From CPC320 sp002336405 (GTDB lineage: Bacteria > Pseudomonadota > Alphaproteobacteria > Rhodobacterales > Rhodobacteraceae), in assembly GCA_949372595.1 (NCBI GenBank), contig CASIAN010000008.1, forward strand, positions 124,001-188,000: a stretch of DNA of 64,000 nucleotides. The letters run 5' to 3'. The notes beneath the pieces were generated by a model. The model saw only the letters and a list, made by a program, of their open reading frames with translations. It searched no databases and was not told where the DNA came from. Each line of letters starts with the position of its first letter. The first letter of the stretch is position 1. Made by a program: the position numbers and the translations under genes. This document shows, in pieces, positions 45,648-55,217 of the stretch.

Positions 45648-46850
45648 TTACACGGTCCAGCGCACAGGGACGCTGAGCGGTCCGCGAAATGCCCAGCCGC
45701 CAAAGACGGCCTCACCAGACAAGGCCAGATCGGGACAGCGCTCAAACAGCATCGGCAGCGCCACCTGTCCAATCAGACAGCGCGCTGCCCAAGCCCCGGC
45801 ACAAAAATGCGGTCCAGCGCCGAAAGAAATTGCCTTGGACCGGTCTTGGCCCAAATCAAACAAGTCGGGTTTGGCAAAGGCGGCGGCGTCGCGGTTGCCA
45901 GAGCCAAACATGAAAAAGGCACGCGCCTCAGCCAAGATTGGGATCCCCCCGATTTCATAGTCTTGGGTGACCCGGCGCGGCGACATACCTATGGGCGACA
46001 TCCAGCGGGCATATTCTTCAAAGGCATCCATCCAACTGTGTGCACCGGACCTGATCAATGCGTGTTGCTGGGGGTGGTGCAGAACGGCCCAGGCTGCGCC
46101 GGCGATGGCATCGCGGGGCTCGTTCTGGCCACCCGAAATGACCAGTTTGAGATTGGCATGGATTTGCGGCTGCGACAGGCCGGCCTGCATCTGAACAGAC
46201 AGCAGTGATCTGTCTGGATTGGCCCGAAGTGCCGGCATCCGCGCCTCGATATGGCGGTCAATCGAAGCGGTGCAGTCGTGACATCGTGCGGCGGTCTCTG
46301 GGTCGCCATGGTAATTGGAACAGCCGTCAATCATACCTTGGCTGACCCGGTCCATTTCGCGCCAGTGCATATTGGTCATCCCGGTCATGGCTATTAACGC
46401 TTGCGCCGATACCGGCATGGCGTAATCCCGCACAAGGTCGGCGGCACCGCGCGGTGCCAGTTTATCAAGAATTTTTGAGGTTGCGGCGATAAACTTTTGC
46501 TGCCAGTGATCTCTCACGGTTTTTGGTGACATCGCGGGAAAAATGGCGCGTCGCTCGCCCAGATGCGCTGGTCCGTCTTTGCGCATCATATTCTGACCCA
46601 TCAAGACATGCATAAGACCGTCGGGTTGATCAGACGAGAAAATCTCAATCATCTTCTCATATTTGAAAATATCATCCCGCCGGGTGATTAAAATAGCCCC
46701 CAATTCCGGCACCATTGCAACGGGAGCGGTGTGGCGCAGCGTTTGCAAATCGGGATAGGGGTCGTGCCAAAAGGCCTCGCGATTAATATGATAGATGGGC
46801 AGAGCGTTCGTCACAGCTGCGTCCTTTAGCTTATTGGCAGCGGCATACAC
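45648..46850 (-). CDS. Cytochrome P450
   Basis: A 400-residue soluble bacterial P450. The heme-binding loop FGAGPHFCAGAWAA holds the cysteine ligand C350. The ExxR helix is in FEEYARW and the I helix in LVISGGQNEPRDAIAG, where the usual acid-threonine pair is replaced by E-P. That may alter proton delivery or mark a distinct subfamily. The substrate is not known. It converges with the PEP-mutase-family gene and is divergent from the ABC operon. No ferredoxin or reductase gene lies nearby. Confidence 0.9.
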   Translation of the reverse strand: MYAAANKLKDAAVTNALPIYHINREAFWHDPYPDLQTLRHTAPVAMVPELGAILITRRDDIFKYEKMIEIFSSDQPDGLMHVLMGQNMMRKDGPAHLGERRAIFPAMSPKTVRDHWQQKFIAATSKILDKLAPRGAADLVRDYAMPVSAQALIAMTGMTNMHWREMDRVSQGMIDGCSNYHGDPETAARCHDCTASIDRHIEARMPALRANPDRSLLSVQMQAGLSQPQIHANLKLVISGGQNEPRDAIAGAAWAVLHHPQQHALIRSGAHSWMDAFEEYARWMSPIGMSPRRVTQDYEIGGIPILAEARAFFMFGSGNRDAAAFAKPDLFDLGQDRSKAISFGAGPHFCAGAWAARCLIGQVALPMLFERCPDLALSGEAVFGGWAFRGPLSVPVRWTV

Positions 46851-47245
46851 CGCGTGGTCGCTGAGCGCTGAGCCTAGAATGAACTTTTAGGGCTGTCAAA
46901 GCGCATGGTGGCTTTTGCATTATGTGCTGCTGGCGCTGCGGACCAGCCAAGAAAAGGCCCGCGCCGCTCATCAGGGTGTCGCAGATCTGACGCACACCTC
47001 CAAAGCATAGGAACTAATTTCCGGGTTGTCCTTGTTTTCTTCTGCCGCACCTGAGCCGTTGCACAACCTGCCCGTCCAAAGCCAAGTCAACATTCTGACT
47101 TAATATGCGCCGTTTGATAATTCGAGCAAAGGTTTGAAAGGCTGGGCCCAATACGCTGTCTCGGCCCATCGTAATCGTATTGTTGTTTGACCTTTATGCT
47201 TTTCATCCCCTGCATCCGCGTTACATAGCTTTAACGGAGGCCGAG
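46851..47245. other. Divergent intergenic region, P450 and ABC operon
   Basis: This 395-base gap has no gene I can support. It should contain the promoters of the leftward P450 and the rightward ABC operon. I see no strong inverted repeats. Confidence 0.45.
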
Positions 47246-47902
47246 ATGCTGGTAAGTTTGCGCGACGTTCACAAATCCTATTCCGAAGCTGCGGGCCGAA
47301 CAGATATCTTGTGCGGGGTTGATATGAATCTGGCCGCGGGAGAAACTTTGGCACTGACCGGGGAATCTGGCAGTGGAAAAAGCACATTACTGCACTTGAT
47401 CGGTGGCTTGGATAGTGCTGACAGCGGTCAAGTTATTATCGATGGGCAGGCTTTGATGGCATTGGATGATGCGGCGCTGGCTGGGCTGCGCAGAACCACC
47501 GTCGGGGTAATATTTCAGCAATTTAACCTGATCCCATCGCTGAATGTGGCCGATAATATTGCCTTTCAAGCCCGCCTGTCGGGACGGCAGGACACCGCGC
47601 GCATCGCGGACCTTGTGGGGCGCATGGGGTTAGAGCCACATTTGCACAAGTACCCTGAGGCGCTGTCTGGCGGACAACAGCAGCGGGTCGCCATTGCCCG
47701 GGTGCTGGCCACTGCGCCCAAACTTGTTCTGGCCGATGAACCCACCGGAAATCTTGATGAGGCCAGCGCCGCTGTGGTGCTGGATCTACTGCTAGAGCTG
47801 GTGGGTGAAACCGATGCGGCGCTGTTGATGGTGACGCATTCGACGCAACTGGCCGCACGGATGGGACGGCGGTTGCATCTTCAGGCAGGGCGGCTGGCAT
47901 GA
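47246..47902 (+). CDS. ABC transporter ATP-binding protein, MacB/LolD-like (AttE-type)
   Basis: A 218-residue ATPase. Walker A GESGSGKST is at about 41-49, the Q-loop FQQFNLIPSLN, signature LSGGQQQR and Walker B LVLADEPTGNLDE follow, with a final H-loop MVTHS. This is the LolD/MacB branch that pairs with FtsX-type permeases. The ATG at 47246 has GGAGG eight bases upstream; the frame extends 22 codons further. It overlaps the permease gene by four bases. Confidence 0.93.
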   Translation: MLVSLRDVHKSYSEAAGRTDILCGVDMNLAAGETLALTGESGSGKSTLLHLIGGLDSADSGQVIIDGQALMALDDAALAGLRRTTVGVIFQQFNLIPSLNVADNIAFQARLSGRQDTARIADLVGRMGLEPHLHKYPEALSGGQQQRVAIARVLATAPKLVLADEPTGNLDEASAAVVLDLLLELVGETDAALLMVTHSTQLAARMGRRLHLQAGRLA

Positions 47903-50307
47903 CCGGTCCGGTCCTGTGGGCGTTGCTTGGCCATTGGCGGCGCAACCCGCTGCAGCTTTTCACCGTCCTTGCGGGGCTGGCGCTGGCCACGGCGCTGTGG
48001 TCGGGGGTGCAGGCGATCAATGCCGAGGCGCGCGCCAGCTATCGCTTGGCCGCTGATATGCTCGGTGCGGCAGATCGGGCACAGATCACCACCCGTGCCG
48101 GGGGCCGTGTTTCGGTTGCAGATTATGTTGCCCTGCGGCGCGGGGGCTGGCGCGTGACGCCGGTGATTGAGGGGCGCTATGACGACATCCGCATCTTGGG
48201 TATCGACCCGCTGACCGCGCCGTTCGGCGGCAGCGGGCTATCGGAATTCACCAGGGCCGATTTTGGGGCGTTTTTAACGGCACCAGGTCTCATTCTGGGG
48301 CAGGCTGAGGTTTTGGAACGGTTGCGTGGCAAATCTTTAGCCGGTTTTGAAACCCGTCCGTCGATGGCCCCGAATACGGCTTTGATGGATATTGCGGTGG
48401 CCCAGAAACTGTTGGAGTTTGACGCTGGGTTGACGCGGTTGATGGTGGACCCGCAACAGCCGCTGGTACAGGTGCCGCTGGGGCAGATCGCCCCGCATCT
48501 GCAGCTGACAACCCCTCAGGTGGGTGCAGATGTTGCCCGCTTGACTGGCAGTTTCCACCTTAATCTGACTGCCTTTGGTCTGCTGGCGTTTGCGGTGGGT
48601 ATTTTTGTGGTGCACGGCGCGATCGGTCTCGCGTTTGAGCAGCGCCGTGGCATGATCCGCACTCTGCGGGCGTTGGGGGTGCCGTTGAGACAATTGGTTG
48701 TGGTGCAAACGCTGGAATTGCTGTGTTTGGCACTGGTTGCGGGAACTGTGGGGATGTGTGGGGGCTATCTGATGGCGGCGGCGTTGTTGCCCGATGTGGC
48801 CGCCACTTTGCGTGGCCTTTATGGTGCCGACGTTTCGGGAAGTTTGCATCTTAGACCTGCCTGGTGGTTATCAGGCTTTGCGATTGCGCTCTTGGGCACT
48901 GGGCTCGCGGCGGCCGCAGGTCTTTGGCAGGTGCTGCGCATGCCATTATTGGCGGCTGCCCAATCTCGTGCTTGGGCGTTGGCATCGCGCTGGGCCGCGC
49001 GGTGGCAGGCTGGGGCTGCGCTCGCCCTGCTGGCGCTGGCTGCAATTCTGGCGGGCTTTGGCACCGGGTTGATGGCCGGATTTGCGCTATTGGCGGCGTT
49101 GCTGGTCGGTGCCGCATTGGCGCTGCCGCTGTTACTGGACCAGACTCTCGCAGTGCTGGGCGGGCGGGCCAAAACAGCTACGGCTGGGTGGTTCTGGGCC
49201 GACACGCGTCAGCAGGTGCCAGGATTGTCATTGGCGTTGATGGCGCTGCTGCTGGCGATGGCGGCAAATATTGGAGTCTCAACCATGGTCTCATCGTTTC
49301 GCCAAACCTTTGTGGGGTTTCTTGACCAGCGTCTGGCCGCTGAACTGTATGTTTCAGCCCAAAATCCGGGGCAGGCGGCAGATTTACAACGCTTTCTAGA
49401 GGCGCGGGTCGATGCTGTGCTGCCGGTGCAATCGGTCTCGCGGCAGCTCATGGGGATGCCGGTCGCGATCTATGGCAACCGGCCGCATGCGACCTATCGC
49501 GATAATTGGCAGTTTCTGCAGGCTGTGCCCGATGTCTGGCAAAAGATTGCTGAGGGCAAGGCACTGATCGTCAATGAACAATTTTTCCGCCGTGCGGGTT
49601 TGCAGTTGGGTCAAGAATTGGCAATTGGCCCAGATCATAAGCGTACAAACAGCTTGCAGATTGCGGGGGTCTATGGTGATTATGGCAACCCTGTCGGTCA
49701 GGTTGTGATCGCCGAACGCCTGTTCAAGCAGCTTTACCCGGAAGTGGTTGGGCAGCGCTTTGGGTTGCGTCTTGATCCGTCACAGGTGTCAAAGTTGCGC
49801 CTTGATCTGATCGAGCGCTTTGATCTGCCCCAGAGGAATGTGATCGATCAGGCGCAGATCAAAGCGCTGTCGCTGGCGGTTTTTGAGCGTACATTCACCG
49901 TGACTGCGGCGCTGAATGTTCTGACGCTCGCGGTGGCAGGATTTGCGATTTTGATGAGTTTGCTAACCCTGGCGGGCTTGCGTTTACCCCAGCTTGCACC
50001 GGTCTGGGCGCTGGGGATGACGCGGGCAAGTCTGGCCAAGTTCGAGGTGCTTCGTGCAGTGATATTGGCGGCGTTTACAAGCCTGATGGCGCTGGGCCTA
50101 GGGTTGCTTTTGGCATGGGTATTGCTGGCGGTGATCAATGTGGAAGCCTTTGGCTGGCGCTTGCCGATGGATGTTTTTCCGGCGCAATATGCGCGCCTTG
50201 GCGCGCTGGCGCTATTGGCCGCGCTGTTGGCGGCGCTCTGGCCGGCTTGGCGATTGGTGCGCCGTTCGCCAGCCGATCTTTTGCAGGTGTTTAGCAATGA
50301 ACGTTAA
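47899..50307 (+). CDS. FtsX-like ABC transporter permease (AttFG-type)
   Basis: An 802-residue membrane protein made of two FtsX-like units. One hydrophobic helix lies near the N-terminus (about 10-30), followed by an extracytoplasmic domain and three helices at about 215-310. After further helices, a second extracytoplasmic domain (about 460-650) and final helices at about 665-790 follow. The length matches fusions of the AttF and AttG permeases. With the ATPase and the lipocalin-like protein it forms the AttEFGH arrangement. Substrate unknown, possibly a lipid or lipoprotein. Confidence 0.9.
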   Translation: MTGPVLWALLGHWRRNPLQLFTVLAGLALATALWSGVQAINAEARASYRLAADMLGAADRAQITTRAGGRVSVADYVALRRGGWRVTPVIEGRYDDIRILGIDPLTAPFGGSGLSEFTRADFGAFLTAPGLILGQAEVLERLRGKSLAGFETRPSMAPNTALMDIAVAQKLLEFDAGLTRLMVDPQQPLVQVPLGQIAPHLQLTTPQVGADVARLTGSFHLNLTAFGLLAFAVGIFVVHGAIGLAFEQRRGMIRTLRALGVPLRQLVVVQTLELLCLALVAGTVGMCGGYLMAAALLPDVAATLRGLYGADVSGSLHLRPAWWLSGFAIALLGTGLAAAAGLWQVLRMPLLAAAQSRAWALASRWAARWQAGAALALLALAAILAGFGTGLMAGFALLAALLVGAALALPLLLDQTLAVLGGRAKTATAGWFWADTRQQVPGLSLALMALLLAMAANIGVSTMVSSFRQTFVGFLDQRLAAELYVSAQNPGQAADLQRFLEARVDAVLPVQSVSRQLMGMPVAIYGNRPHATYRDNWQFLQAVPDVWQKIAEGKALIVNEQFFRRAGLQLGQELAIGPDHKRTNSLQIAGVYGDYGNPVGQVVIAERLFKQLYPEVVGQRFGLRLDPSQVSKLRLDLIERFDLPQRNVIDQAQIKALSLAVFERTFTVTAALNVLTLAVAGFAILMSLLTLAGLRLPQLAPVWALGMTRASLAKFEVLRAVILAAFTSLMALGLGLLLAWVLLAVINVEAFGWRLPMDVFPAQYARLGALALLAALLAALWPAWRLVRRSPADLLQVFSNER

Positions 50308-51376
50308 GACGGTTTTTATCTTGCTTTGGGTGTGTTTGATAATGCCGCCGATCGCGCGCGCGCAAGGCTTTGCTGATCTGGGAACTTCTGCTCAGGGCTT
50401 TGCGGTGCCGCAACCGGACTATAAGTTGCGGTTTCCCTCGGATCATGGCGCGCATCCGGCATTTCGCATTGAATGGTGGTATCTTACCGCCAATCTTACC
50501 GGTCCAGACCAGACCGAATACGGACTGCAATGGACGCTGTTTCGTACCGTGTTGTCGCAAACATCGCTATTGCAAGCCGAAGACAGTGGTTGGAACAATG
50601 GGCAGCTGTGGATGGGGCATGCTGCCGTGACCAGCCCAACGGCGCATTTCACTGCCGAACGTCTGGCGCGAGGTGGGATCGGGCAGGCGGGTGTGACTGC
50701 CGTGCCGTTTGAGGCGTGGATTGATGACTGGGTGCTTGAGGGCACAGGGTCCAAGACGCCGCTTGGCGCCGCGACGCTGCGTGCCAGTGGGATTGAATTT
50801 GCCTATGATATGCAACTGCAGGCGCGTGGGCCGTGGGTGCTGCATGGCCAAGAGGGCTATTCGGTCAAATCTGCTGATGGTCGGGCCAGCCATTATTATT
50901 CGCAACCGTTTTTTGATATTTCTGGTACTTTGCGTTTGCCACAAGGCGTGGTGCCGGTCACCGGACAGGCCTGGCTTGATCGCGAATGGTCGTCGTCACC
51001 GCTGGCGGTGTCACAGACCGGCTGGGACTGGTTTTCTCTCTCGTTTGCCGGTGGCGATAAGTTGATGGCCTTTCAGGTGCGTGATCAGGCTGGCCGCGCC
51101 TTTACCTCGGCGACTTGGATCACCGCAAATGGCCGCACTACGTCCTTTGGAAATGGTGCTTTGACGGTGACGCCCATGCACCTGACATCCGTGGCTGGAC
51201 GCAAGGTCCCAACGCAATGGCGTTTGCAACTGGAGGATAAAGGCTTGGATATCCGGATTGACGCGCTTAATCCCAGCGCATGGATGGATGTCAGCCTGCC
51301 CTATTGGGAGGGGCCAGTGCGCTTTACGGGCACTCACACAGGACGCGGCTATTTGGAGATGACAGGCTATGAGTGA
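50297..51376 (+). CDS. Lipocalin-like/CrtC-type secreted protein (AttH-like)
   Basis: A 359-residue periplasmic protein with a signal peptide (about 1-22, ending ARAQG). The opening motif FPSDHGAHPAFRIEWWYLTA is the CrtC/AttH signature, and AWLDREWSSSPL marks the second half of the two-lipocalin fold. It is homologous to hydroxyneurosporene synthase but sits with the ABC genes, as AttH does, so a binding protein is likelier than a carotenoid enzyme. The ATG at 50297 lies within the permease stop region and has an 11-base overlap. Confidence 0.88.
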   Translation: MNVKTVFILLWVCLIMPPIARAQGFADLGTSAQGFAVPQPDYKLRFPSDHGAHPAFRIEWWYLTANLTGPDQTEYGLQWTLFRTVLSQTSLLQAEDSGWNNGQLWMGHAAVTSPTAHFTAERLARGGIGQAGVTAVPFEAWIDDWVLEGTGSKTPLGAATLRASGIEFAYDMQLQARGPWVLHGQEGYSVKSADGRASHYYSQPFFDISGTLRLPQGVVPVTGQAWLDREWSSSPLAVSQTGWDWFSLSFAGGDKLMAFQVRDQAGRAFTSATWITANGRTTSFGNGALTVTPMHLTSVAGRKVPTQWRLQLEDKGLDIRIDALNPSAWMDVSLPYWEGPVRFTGTHTGRGYLEMTGYE

Positions 51377-51926
51377 ATGGTTTGAGAGTTTGGACGGTAT
51401 TTTTACACAGCTCTGGCAGGGGTTTGAACAGGGTGTTGCCGATAGAAACGCACCAGCGCGGCACCCCACAATCGCCACGGTTAGCGTCGATGGATGGCCC
51501 GAAACCCGCATGGTTGTTTTACGTGCCGCCACCCGTGAGGCCGCAGGTCTAGAGGTGCACACCGATATTACTTCGGCGAAAGTGGCAAGTCTGCGCGCGC
51601 AGCCCCGCGCCGAGTTGCATATCTGGGACAGTGAAAAACGCCTGCAGACGCGGGCCCGTTGTACGGTGACGATAACCTGCGGTGTGGCGGCGGTTAAGAC
51701 TTGGGAAAAAGTGCCCGATCCAGGACGGCAAAGTTACGGCATAACACCGCCACCCGGTCATCCGATTGCTACGGCTCTTGCGTATGAAAAACGCCCCTTG
51801 TTGGACAATTTTGCGGTGCTGGCGTGCCGGATAGACCGTATTGATGCGGTCTATCTTGGTGTGGCGCACCGGCGGGCGGTGTTTGTCCGGCAAGATTGTT
51901 GGGCCGGCCAGTGGTGCGCGCCCTAG
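51369..51926 (+). CDS. Pyridoxamine 5'-phosphate oxidase family protein
   Basis: A 185-residue flavin split-barrel protein of the PNPOx-like group. Its core strands are HPTIATVSVDGWPETRMVVL, EVHTDITSAKVASLRAQP and AELHIWDSEKRLQTRARC. It could bind FMN or a related cofactor. The start overlaps the AttH-like gene by eight bases, so it is part of that transcript. PNPOx-like proteins of this kind vary in function, and no vitamin B6 genes lie around it. The call is of family only. Confidence 0.85.
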   Translation: MSEWFESLDGIFTQLWQGFEQGVADRNAPARHPTIATVSVDGWPETRMVVLRAATREAAGLEVHTDITSAKVASLRAQPRAELHIWDSEKRLQTRARCTVTITCGVAAVKTWEKVPDPGRQSYGITPPPGHPIATALAYEKRPLLDNFAVLACRIDRIDAVYLGVAHRRAVFVRQDCWAGQWCAP

Positions 51927-52026
51927 CGCTGAGCGTTCCAGCGCAGTACCTCTTGTTGTCTAGAGTTTTGGCGCCCGGATACGTTTTGGATTGACCTCGA
52001 CCGGATCCCTTGCCATCAGGTATGGC

Positions 52027-53229
52027 ATGAGCGAGCATTTTACAGGCAGTTTTACCCAGCAGGAGCCGATCCCAGATGCGGCAATTGACGCCGCGGTTGC
52101 GGTGCTTAAATCTGGCCGCTTGCACCGCTATAACACAGCGCCTGACGAGGCTGGTGAAGTGGCATTGTTAGAGCAGGAATTCGCTGCTGAAATGGATGCA
52201 AAATATTGCCTTGCGGTGGCTTCAGGCGGCTATGCCATGACCACGGCGCTGCGTGCGATTGGTGTCAAGCCCGGCGATAGAGTTCTAACCAACGCCTTTA
52301 CGCTGGCACCGGTGCCGGGGGCGATTGCGGCGGTGGGTGCCGCGCCGGTGTTTGTCGGGGTCACCGAAAATCTGGTGATTGACCTCGATGATTTGGCGGC
52401 AAAATCCGATCAGGCTGATGTGTTACTGCTCAGCCACATGCGCGGCCATATCTGTGACATGGATCGCCTGATGGCGCTTTGTGATGGCGCCGGCATCAAG
52501 ATCATTGAGGATTGTGCCCATACGATGGGGGCAAAATGGCGTGGCCGCTGGTCGGGAAGATATGGGATTGTCGGGTGTTATTCGACGCAGACCTATAAGC
52601 ACCTGAATTCTGGCGAGGGCGGGTTTCTGGTCACTGATGACGATGCCGTGATGGCACGTGCGGTGATGCTGTCGGGGTCCTATATGTTGTATGGGCGCCA
52701 TCTGGCAGCCCCCGGGGCCGAAGCCTTTGAGGCTGTAAAATATGACACACCCAATATATCGGGCCGGATGGACCATCTGCGCGCGGCCATCTTACGGCCG
52801 CAATTGCAACGTCTGTCCAGCCAGTGTGCGGCTTGGAATGCCCGTTACCGCGAAGTTGAGCAGGGGCTGAACGCATGTCCCGGCCTGCGGGTGATTGTCC
52901 GCCCCGAGGCAGAGACCTATGTTGGGTCGTCGATCCAGTTTTTGCTATTGGATTGGGATACGGCAGCGGTTCAAGACGTGCTGGCGCGCTGTGCCGCACG
53001 CGGGGTCGAATTAAAATGGTTTGGTGGGGCCGAGCCCGTCGGCTTTACCTCGCGCTACGATAGCTGGCGCTATGCGCAGGCAGAACCTCTGCCTGAGAGC
53101 GACCGGATTTTGGCCGGTTTGATCGATATGCGCCTGCCACTGACGTTTTCACTGTTTGATTGCGCGTTGATCGCGCGTATTATCCGCGCCGAAGTCAGCG
53201 CGGTGTATCAAACGCTGTCCGCGCAATAG
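52027..53229 (+). CDS. DegT/DnrJ/EryC1/StrS family aminotransferase
   Basis: A 400-residue PLP enzyme of the sugar/AHBA aminotransferase type. The PLP lysine is K191 in YSTQTYKHLNSGEGGF, the pyridine-nitrogen aspartate D162 is in IEDCAHTMGAKW, and SGGYAMTTALRAI binds the PLP phosphate. Such enzymes usually act on keto-sugars, but no nucleotide-sugar genes are nearby, so the substrate is unclear. The ATG at 52027 fits the family start better than 51991. It lies 100 bases after the PNPOx-like gene. Confidence 0.88.
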   Translation: MSEHFTGSFTQQEPIPDAAIDAAVAVLKSGRLHRYNTAPDEAGEVALLEQEFAAEMDAKYCLAVASGGYAMTTALRAIGVKPGDRVLTNAFTLAPVPGAIAAVGAAPVFVGVTENLVIDLDDLAAKSDQADVLLLSHMRGHICDMDRLMALCDGAGIKIIEDCAHTMGAKWRGRWSGRYGIVGCYSTQTYKHLNSGEGGFLVTDDDAVMARAVMLSGSYMLYGRHLAAPGAEAFEAVKYDTPNISGRMDHLRAAILRPQLQRLSSQCAAWNARYREVEQGLNACPGLRVIVRPEAETYVGSSIQFLLLDWDTAAVQDVLARCAARGVELKWFGGAEPVGFTSRYDSWRYAQAEPLPESDRILAGLIDMRLPLTFSLFDCALIARIIRAEVSAVYQTLSAQ

Positions 53230-53414
53230 CCCTTGGCTCAAGATAGCTGTGCGCCTTTGGTGGGGTGACCGGGGCAGTCGTTTGGCGCTGTGAGTGGGTT
53301 ATCGAGGTGGAGACAGCTTAGCCAACCAGCGTGTCGCAGTCTTTCGAACTGGAAAATTCAGATGGAATATGCCAGGCTAATTATATTGTTTATATTATTT
53401 TAGGAATTTGATCC

Positions 53415-53831
53415 TTGCGACGACCCATCCCTGTTTTTATGTTTTGCCTTGTTATCATGTCGGCCTGTACTGTCGCTCCTTTGGAAATTTATGAACCCGT
53501 GGTTGATCATTTTTCGGTAGATCCGGTACAATACAGCCGTGATATTACCGAATGCCGGTCGGTCGCGGCCAGGGCAATGGCACTGGCCAAACAGCGCCAA
53601 GATGCTCAAATGGCGCCCAATATCCTGACTGGATTTTTGATCGGTGCGACGATTGGGAATGCATCGGAGATTGGGTCTGAGACCCGCAAGGACAGCACCA
53701 AACAAGGCGCTGTCTTCGGTGCGTTGGCAGGCGCCGTTGAAAGTGGTGATGACGTGAAGCTGGGTCCACGCCGGATTATGGATCGCTGTATTGCCAACCG
53801 CGGCTATGATCTGCTCAACGATATCCCCTAA
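53415..53831 (+). CDS. Small lipoprotein with glycine-zipper-like segment
   Basis: A 138-residue lipoprotein. The signal ends in a lipobox-like VIMSAC, giving a lipid-anchored cysteine near residue 18. The central GFLIGATIGNAS and GAVFGALAGAVESG contain small-residue spaced stretches typical of glycine-zipper outer-membrane proteins, and the end has CIANRGYDLLND. The start is TTG after an AGGA site. Function unknown. It is single. Confidence 0.8.
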   Translation: MRRPIPVFMFCLVIMSACTVAPLEIYEPVVDHFSVDPVQYSRDITECRSVAARAMALAKQRQDAQMAPNILTGFLIGATIGNASEIGSETRKDSTKQGAVFGALAGAVESGDDVKLGPRRIMDRCIANRGYDLLNDIP

Positions 53832-54003
53832 CACGGCGCGCCAGATAGATATCCGCTTTGTTTGGGGGCTATAAATTGGTGTAACGCGCTGAGGTGCGCG
53901 GCCGTTTTGGCCATGTCTGAAAGCTCCTGACATCACGCGTGCCCACCCATCTGGACAGTGGAGGGTCGCGACAGAAAATAATCCCTGTAAAAAACGTGCC
54001 CGT

Positions 54004-55065
54004 CCTAGGTGTTCAGTCCCGGCATCTGGTGGATCGGATTTAAGATGAATCGATCTGGCTCAGAAGTCCAGATTTTGCAGATGTATTCGTAAGGGGTCAG
54101 GCCGCTGAGTGTCTTGAGACGGCGTGCCTAATTGTAGGCATTAAGAAAGTCGCTGAGATGGTTGCGAAGCTGATCGTGACTATCGTAGTGACACCGCTTC
54201 ACGGTTGCGTCCTTAATCGTGCGGTCCGTCCGTTCGACTTGCCCGTTGGTCCATGGATGGTTTGGCTGGGTTAGGTGATGCTCGATCTCGTTTGCCGCGC
54301 AGATCATATCAAACCGCATGGGCCGGGAGTAAGGCGTGTTGCGATCGCGCGGCTGCTCACAAAACTGGATGGCGTTGTCTGTTAGGATTGTGTGGATTTT
54401 ATAGGGCACGGCTTCGAGCACAGTCTCTAGAAACTCTCAGGCCGTTTTGCGGTTTGCTTTATCTACAAGCAGTGCCACCGCAAACTTACTGGTTCGGTCA
54501 ATGGCGACAAAGAGATAAAGCTTACCTTCATTTATGCGCAGTTCGGCAATGTCGATATGGAAATAGCCGATGGGATATCTTTTGAATTTCTGCCACTTTG
54601 GCTTGTCGCCTTCCATATCCGGCAGTCGGGAAATCCCATGCCGTTGTAGACAACGATGCAGTGAAGGGCGCGTAAGATCTGGGATCGACGGCTGAAGGGC
54701 GTAGGCACTCATCGAGCGGCAGAAGTGTATGGCGCTGAAAAGCCACGATCATCGCCTCCTCAGACGAGCTCAGAACCGTCGAGCTGGGTTCCGTCGGGCC
54801 GGTCTTACGATCTTTTAATGTCTCGCGCTTACGCCACTTGGCGACTGTTTGGACATTGATGCCGGGTTCTCGGCTCAGCGCCGCGGTCGTAGCTTGCGCT
54901 TCTCGGGATCATGCTGCGCATAACCCTGTCAGCCAATGGATCGCTGTATTGTGGCTCTGGTTGCGTGCGTGGTCGTGGCGCAGCCGTGAAGGACTTGTCC
55001 CATAATGCTCCCTTCCATTCCAAAGAACAGATCGCACCATCAAACCGTGGGAGCAAACACCTAGG
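54004..55065 (-). mobile_element. Degenerate IS481-family element
   Basis: The dead transposase at 54005-55003 is flanked by a 10-base inverted repeat: CCTAGGTGTT at 54004-54013 and AACACCTAGG at 55056-55065. Further matching outside these bases is weak, so the exact ends and any target duplication are not secure. The element lies between the lipoprotein gene and ivd and does not cut any gene I can see. Confidence 0.6.
54005..55003 (-). pseudogene. IS481-family transposase pseudogene
   Basis: The pieces line up along a normal transposase. The start MGQVLHGCATTTHA is at 55003. A helix-turn-helix (LSREPGINVQTVAKWRKR) and RHTLLPLDE follow in a second frame. A third frame holds RCLQRHGISRLPD, YPIGYFHIDIAELR and DRTSKFAVALLVDKANRK, then a TGA at about 54435. 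The same frame then goes on to the end (HTILTDNAIQFCE, LTPYEYICKIWTSEPDRF) at 54005. At least two frameshifts, two in-frame stops and loss of the third catalytic residue region make it inactive. The fold is that of a DDE integrase. Confidence 0.9.
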
Positions 55066-55217
55066 CAGGTTGGCGTTGTTTCGAATATAAAGTTACTTTG
55101 GGCTGTAACTGGATTGTCCTAAATTCAGTGTATGCTTGTGATTGAGGACGTGTCTTGACTAGACTTGAATGGAAGGGTACTTATTATTGAACAAACGTTC
55201 AATTAATGGGGTCTGGT

